Below, in pieces: positions 63,301 through 64,000 of a stretch of DNA of 64,000 bases. The stretch lies in NCBI GenBank assembly GCA_013398295.1, contig VZSF01006559.1, positions 559,539 to 623,538 of the forward strand, given 5' to 3'. The stretch comes from Chionis minor (taxonomy: Eukaryota > Chordata > Aves > Charadriiformes > Chionididae). Position 1 is the first letter of the stretch, and each line of letters opens with the position of its first letter. The position numbers and the translations under genes were made by a program. The notes beneath the pieces were generated by a model, which worked only from the letters and a program-made list of their open reading frames with translations, was not told the origin of the DNA and ran no database searches.

Positions 63301-64000
63301 TCTCTCCTTTATCCTCCCGTGAGAATAGCAGCACTGTGGGCAAATCTCAAGCAAGATTTTTGTGCACCTTCTACTAAACCTCAGGCCACTTGGTAACACG
63401 CTACTAATCTCCATTTACAGCAGAATTGGCTGATGGAGTTTATACAAGTCCAATATCCATAGAAGGGGTATTTCTGCTACAGGTTTTTCTGAGGTTTGGT
63501 TTTGGTTTGTTTATTAAATGATCTGGGCTTTTTAGGGCAGAAAGAATATTCTGTACTACTGCTAGGCCAAACAGACTCTGTTTCAATTTTGTAATGATTC
63601 GTTTGCTTTGTATATACTGACCCTTAGTGGTAAGCTGAGATTTGAATTGCATTGCCAAGTTTCTAGATTTTGCTTTTCTCTTTGGCCCAACTGTTCAGAA
63701 AATGGCAGGAATATTTGCTGTGCAGGATAGTCTATCTATGTAAATAGCCCACATTGTCTTCAACAGACATAATAGGCATGTTAAAATAATGATGACAGGT
63801 GTTATTAGCTCTTCTGAAGGGAGGGCTGTGGGAAGCGGGGGTGTCGAAAGGTTATTCCAAAATGCAAAACAAAAACGTTGGCATTGAGAAGCAATACTCT
63901 CCACATAATGAGAAACAAATAAGAACTCAGTATCTGGCACTAACGAACACCTCAAGCTAACTGTGGAATGAGTATTAATTAGGTTTCCAAAATAGCATCT
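60383..64000. other. Downstream intergenic sequence to window end
   Basis: No gene recognised on either strand. It contains short A and T runs (about 60608-60621, 63120-63152), a short TTTC repeat near 60848 and scattered short open frames. A PDE1A 3'UTR on the minus strand is possible by synteny but nothing in the sequence shows it. Confidence 0.45.

Noticed and set aside
59000..64000. 3' exons of PDE1A on the minus strand, expected from mammalian synteny
   Set aside because: I could not recognise any PDE1A C-terminal coding segment; the gene probably begins beyond the window.

Overview
This is a vertebrate, almost certainly avian, nuclear window. Two things point there: repeated copies of the CR1 LINE with its characteristic 3' end (ATTCTATGATTCT-type octamers), and one widely spaced, intron-rich vertebrate gene in otherwise low-repeat, AT-leaning DNA. 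The species cannot be fixed from the sequence. There are no bacterial-type operons, CRISPR arrays or tRNA/rRNA genes.

One protein-coding gene was recognised. PPP1R1C (protein phosphatase 1 regulatory inhibitor subunit 1C, DARPP-32/inhibitor-1 family, also called IPP5) runs on the + strand through most of the window. Its five coding exons are 1925-2005, 4289-4349, 24672-24709, 26576-26636 and 58507-58595. Together they encode 109 residues, the same length as I recall for the mammalian protein, with all splice junctions canonical GT/AG and in phase. The promoter/5'UTR lies in about 1640-1924 and poly(A) signals follow at 58938 and 58963.

Layout: 1-1640 upstream flank with no recognised gene; 1640-2005 promoter, 5'UTR and exon 1; intron 1 (2.3 kb); exon 2; intron 2 (20.3 kb, with a candidate 33-nt cassette exon at 9158-9190, ancient MIR-like SINE fragments, a palindromic MITE-like element at 17.3 kb and one + strand CR1 tail); exon 3; intron 3 (1.9 kb); exon 4; intron 4 (31.9 kb, with most of the CR1 material, including a 1.2 kb CR1 with a long open RT reading frame, an older broken LINE, microsatellites and GC-rich patches); exon 5 with a short CpG-rich 3'UTR; then about 5 kb of downstream flank with another MIR-like fragment. 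In mammals the neighbours are ITPRID2/SSFA2 upstream and PDE1A downstream; I recognised no exon of either here.

No new multi-gene system is evident. The observations most worth checking are the frame-preserving cassette exon in intron 2, an upstream ORF in the presumed 5'UTR, tandem splice donors at exon 4, the CpG-dense 3'UTR, the palindromic element, and a suspicious duplicated poly(A) block around the single N at 27606.
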